Origin: Apteryx mantelli
Lineage: Eukaryota; Chordata; Aves; Apterygiformes; Apterygidae
Length of the DNA: 64,000 nt
Reading direction: 5' to 3'
Assembly: GCF_036417845.1 (NCBI RefSeq)
Contig: NC_089980.1
Location: forward strand, 131,590,516-131,654,515
Shown: one piece after another, positions 61,101 through 64,000 of the stretch
Numbering within the stretch: position 1 is the stretch's first letter
How the letters are laid out: every line of letters starts with the position of its first letter
Made by a program: the position numbers and the translations under genes
Notes under the pieces: generated by a model
Told to the model about the DNA's origin: nothing
The model's input: only the letters and a program-made list of their open reading frames with translations
The model's database searches: none

Positions 61101-63461
61101 AAAGTATATCATCCTTAAGGAAAGCTTTTCGCCTGTTTATCAACGTACAGTCTGCATGAGTGCTAGTAGCTACCCTGTGCTCGAGAGAGGGCTGTGTTTC
61201 CCTGTATTGTTAAGGTACTATTTTTAGAAAGGTCCTGTGATTGTGTGGTGCAGATCAGTTGGCTGTAATGTAATGTGCTGTTTTTTCCAAGTACTAGGAT
61301 GAAAGGATCTTAAAACACATCTGAAATTTTATGTCCCCTCTTCCATTTGTTTTTTATTATTTTGATACTGCTTGGCCGTTCCTGCTTCCTCTTCATTGCT
61401 TGCTCCAAAGTATGGTGTAGTATGGTGTCTGCTCGTGTCACCTCAGGGTGAGAAACACGTTGGAGCTGGCCAACAGGGGCAAGGCTGACGTCACTGCAAA
61501 CTACACTGTGCAGCTTTGCAAGCAAGGGTATAAGTGTGTTTCTGATTGGGATTAAAAAATAATATAAAGCACAGGGAATAGCAGGTTTGTTTTCCATTCT
61601 GTGTATATCAGCCGCATTTGCTCAGTCATGTGCTGTCAGCAGCAGGTTAGGCTTAAACAAAAATGCTATGGTGGAGCTCCGTTCTTAAATGGCACAAGAA
61701 GATTGCAGCACAGATGACTTTGAATTCACCTATGGAAACCATAGAAGGTGGACAGTAGGTGCAGCAGATTATTTCAGCCTTGCCTCTGGTTTAGGTCTAT
61801 GTCTCAAGTAAAGCTGGGTTAATTTAGGATTAATCTTCTTACATTGGTGGAAATGTTTAGTGTAGATGTACTGAAACTAGTTTAAACTTTTAGTGATACC
61901 TAAGCCGATGTTAGCATGAAATGCAGATTTGAAAGGGGTGGTAATCCTATGACTACCAGCTGAGCCTTCCTGGTGGTCTAACCCAACTCCTTCTCATTTG
62001 GGACAGGCTATGAACGTGCCATTTACAGCAAATCAGCTAACGAGTGGTAATTTGTTAAGCTGTGGGAATTTATTCAATTTCAGTTGCGTACCTGCTGTCT
62101 TAAGCTAAGCCAGTGCAAGTGAGGTAAGTGCTGTCAGTTCCTAAACGGCTGGTTTATCCCAGAAAGGCAAAACAGATTGTAAGTTCGGGTTAGCATCAGT
62201 GAGGTGGTCTGTCTAAAACAGCTCGTGTTTTAGTTCCCTGCCATAACTATGACTGCATTGCCTCTTACCTGCTGGTCATTTTTTTTTATAGTGCATTCTT
62301 AAAGATAAATTTTGCTGTGGAGTATTTTTGTTGTAGAATTAAAATTCTCTGTAAATTTGTTGCTTATAAAAGCTGTGGATTGCTCCTGAAGAAAGAATCC
62401 CTCTGGTTAACCCACAGAGCAGGTGCTGCCTGATCAGAGGAGAGATATCTCGTGTGTGTGTGTGTGTGTGTGTGCGCATGCACGTGCTCCAATCTTGCCT
62501 GAAGAGACTCTACCCACAAATGATGGATGAATTTGGTCTCTCTTCCTTGTGGTCCTTGGCCTGTGTGCAGGGCTTGCAGTTAAGCTGCGCGATACATAGT
62601 AAACTATATAATAAAGCGTGATACACAGAACTGCCTGTTAAAAATTAGATTGATAGAGCATTTTAAGGGCTGCTGTTCTTAAACCATGTTTTTAGGATCC
62701 TAATATTCATGATGCGGAGGACAGTTTCTCCCTATTTTGATCTTCAGAAAGTGTAAGATGAGAATGGTGCTAGAGAAGAACTTGGCTGATGCTATGAAAG
62801 TCCTTGAGTTTTAAAATGTAGACAAATTCATGAGCAGAGGGAGAAGCAAGGCAGTTTCCTATTTTGGAAGGGTTTTTCTCATTATCCTTCCTCTTACACT
62901 TAACTGTTTTCCTACATTTTCCTTTTATGCTTCTCTGAATTCCTTGACATAACATCTCGTCATGATTTTAGTGTGTTTGATTGCTGTTTGTGTAGTGTGG
63001 TTGTATCTGTATGGAAAATGAAGGTGTGACTCAGTGCGGAGAGATGCTCTGTGCTACCTTCTTCTGGCACGCGTGAGCAGTAGCGGCAAGGAGCAAGTGA
63101 CGGAGCAGGCACAGCGAGGAGCAACCAAGGGTGTGTGTGGTCTGGTCCCACCGGACAGGTACGGTCTAGTTCTTGCCACCATGTTGCTGCTGCTGCTACA
63201 TCGAATTGCTCAGAGTGAGTCTAGCGAGGGTTTGCCTGCCTGTGCGGTCTGCCTGCCTCTGGCATCTGGGGCGCAGCGTAACATAACTTCCGTCACAGCG
63301 CAGTAAGTATTTTGAATGCAAAGGTAATTCTGACTCCTGTTCTAACTCCTGCTCTTACTTCCTGTGTTCTGTTGATGTTTTGTTAGGCAGTGCCTGACGA
63401 AAGTCGAGACATCATTGCTTGTGCTCGGTCTATCTTGGAGAGAGAAAATTATTTCGTTAGG
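58036..63461 (+). CDS. FAM228B: FAM228-family protein (FAM228B-like), N-terminal part
   Basis: Uncharacterised vertebrate family with testis-biased expression, function unknown. Four exons that all join in phase 0 can be read on the plus strand: 58,036-58,104, 59,535-59,648, 60,750-60,869 and 63,387-63,461 (126 codons). The gene continues beyond the window. The family call rests on TRDWL in exon 3 and ARSILERENYFVR in exon 4. These correspond in spacing and content to the SKEWL and QSILYRENYII region of human FAM228B as I remember it. The neighbourhood (next to PFN4 and TP53I3) also fits. The A versus B paralogue cannot be settled from this part. The first exon, a Pro/Gly-rich stretch in the CpG island, is the least certain. 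Confidence 0.62.
58105..59534 (+). other. FAM228-like intron 1
   Basis: Donor gtgagg, acceptor ccttatcctaag, 1.4 kb. The first 150 bp belong to the CpG island. No repeat recognised. Confidence 0.5.
59535..59648 (+). CDS. FAM228B: FAM228-like coding exon 2
   Basis: Pyrimidine-rich acceptor, then 38 codons reading LVQGITASLSQKKRSLSTLN and on to QEPLAPWQ, with donor gtagat. Basic and Ser/Lys-rich, no motif recognised. Supported by splice signals and the shared phase 0. Confidence 0.55.
60459..60480. repeat. Perfect short inverted repeat (hairpin)
   Basis: gtgaaccac and gtggttcac are exact reverse complements around a TTTT loop. The stem can extend by one T-A pair to 10 bp. It lies in the intron before FAM228-like exon 3. 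Confidence 0.8.
60750..60869 (+). CDS. FAM228B: FAM228-like coding exon 3
   Basis: Acceptor ttttttttaatctatccag, then 40 codons ending CFGKKNSTRDWLTQKDFRHV plus K, donor gtagga. The (S/T)-x-(E/D)-W-L motif is the N-terminal landmark of FAM228B. Confidence 0.65.
60870..63386 (+). other. FAM228-like intron 3
   Basis: Donor gtagga, acceptor gttttgttag, 2.5 kb. It contains a (GT)n microsatellite at 62,452-62,474 and no recognised repeat family. Confidence 0.6.
62452..62474. repeat. (GT)n microsatellite
   Basis: Uninterrupted GT dinucleotides, flanked by a gcgcatgcacgtg alternating purine-pyrimidine stretch. Confidence 0.95.
63387..63461 (+). CDS. FAM228B: FAM228-like coding exon 4
   Basis: Acceptor ttttgttag, 25 codons AVPDESRDIIACARSILERE then NYFVR, donor gtaagg, phase 0. 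SILxRENY is the most family-diagnostic string in this gene. The following family segment (a D-KYL and RR-E-LYKRW-like region in human) is not in the window. Confidence 0.7.
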
Positions 63462-64000
63462 GTAAGGAGTGATGTCTCTTTTCTCATTTGCTGTTTGCTT
63501 TCCTGCATGTCAGAATGTTTCCTTTCATCAGTGATTGGTGATAAAATGTCAGTTGTCTGTAATATTGGAAAGCTAAATTTAGAAGTACATGTTTCTGGCC
63601 TCTCCAGCGCCATCATCTTCAGGCTCCTGAGGATGTGGTAATCCTAAATAGAAGCTTTGGACTCATATGTCTCTTTTGATGAATTAATTGCTCATTTGCC
63701 CCTATCTTTTGTTTTGTGGGTGAGATTAGATAGTGGTCGTGGTCCTGTGGATAAAGGACAGGAGGGCTGACCTGATCAAGCAGACTGCCACTGCTGCAAG
63801 GAGAAGGTCCTACTCCCACTGCCTCTCTTGCACAAGCTGGTGCTCATCAGACCCCCACTCTGAAATGGTTTCAGCTCACTAACCTGGTGGGAAGAGTGAA
63901 TTATTTTCTGCCGTGTTACACTGGAGCCTAATGAATTTAGAGTCTGAATGCCAGAGACCACGCAAGGGAGAGTTTGGAGCTAAGTGATGGGAAGTGAGGC
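63462..64000 (+). other. FAM228-like intron 4, window end
   Basis: Starts with donor gtaagg and is not closed before the window ends. Open frames on the minus strand near 63,619-63,961 are unmatched. Confidence 0.55.

Overview
The window is vertebrate nuclear DNA, most likely from a bird. Genes are split into small exons with GT/AG introns. Most of the sequence is AT-rich non-coding DNA with few repeats. At 46,031-46,722 there is a 5'-truncated CR1 LINE with the typical avian CR1 3' end. Older CR1/L3-like and MIR-like remnants are also visible. Five protein-coding genes can be supported, in an order matching, from memory, the human 2p23.3 block FKBP1B - SF3B6 - TP53I3 - PFN4 with FAM228 genes alongside.

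Layout. 1-29,753 holds no exon I can defend. It is either intergenic or a very long 5' intron of FKBP1B, with a degraded CR1 (about 6,330-7,620), MIR-like pieces and several blocks that look like conserved non-coding DNA. 29,754-32,739 (+) holds the last two coding exons of FKBP1B (calstabin-2), followed by a 3' UTR with two AATAAA signals (33,004 and 33,276). 33,300-38,600 is a convergent gap between the FKBP1B and SF3B6 3' ends and contains an orphan CpG-rich patch near 36,840-37,170. 38,779-42,394 (-) is SF3B6, complete in four coding exons (125 aa). Its CpG-island promoter continues into a GC-box/TGACG tandem array at 42,590-42,855. 43,179-48,444 (-) is TP53I3, complete in five coding exons (338 aa), with one GC-AG intron and the CR1 in its second intron. 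51,979-56,725 (-) is PFN4, complete in four coding exons (129 aa). 57,350-58,240 is a CpG island that probably drives PFN4 leftwards and a FAM228-family gene rightwards (coding exons 58,036-63,461; the gene runs off the window).

Functionally this is a mixed neighbourhood, not an operon-like system. FKBP1B stabilises ryanodine receptors, SF3B6 is the branch-point-contacting subunit of the U2 snRNP SF3b complex, TP53I3 is an NADPH quinone oxidoreductase, PFN4 is a testis-type profilin, and the FAM228 family is uncharacterised. I did not find a convincing new multi-gene system. The points most worth a second look are: an in-frame hydrophobic N-terminal extension upstream of PFN4 that can be joined in phase to an ATG in the CpG island; a perfect-consensus GC-AG intron in TP53I3; three ZNF143/THAP11-like sites clustered in the shared PFN4/FAM228 promoter; the tandem GC-box/TGACG array upstream of SF3B6; and the absence of FKBP1B exons 1-2 from 29.7 kb of upstream sequence. 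Exon boundaries were placed by reading splice sites and frames by eye. Comparisons with human proteins are from memory.
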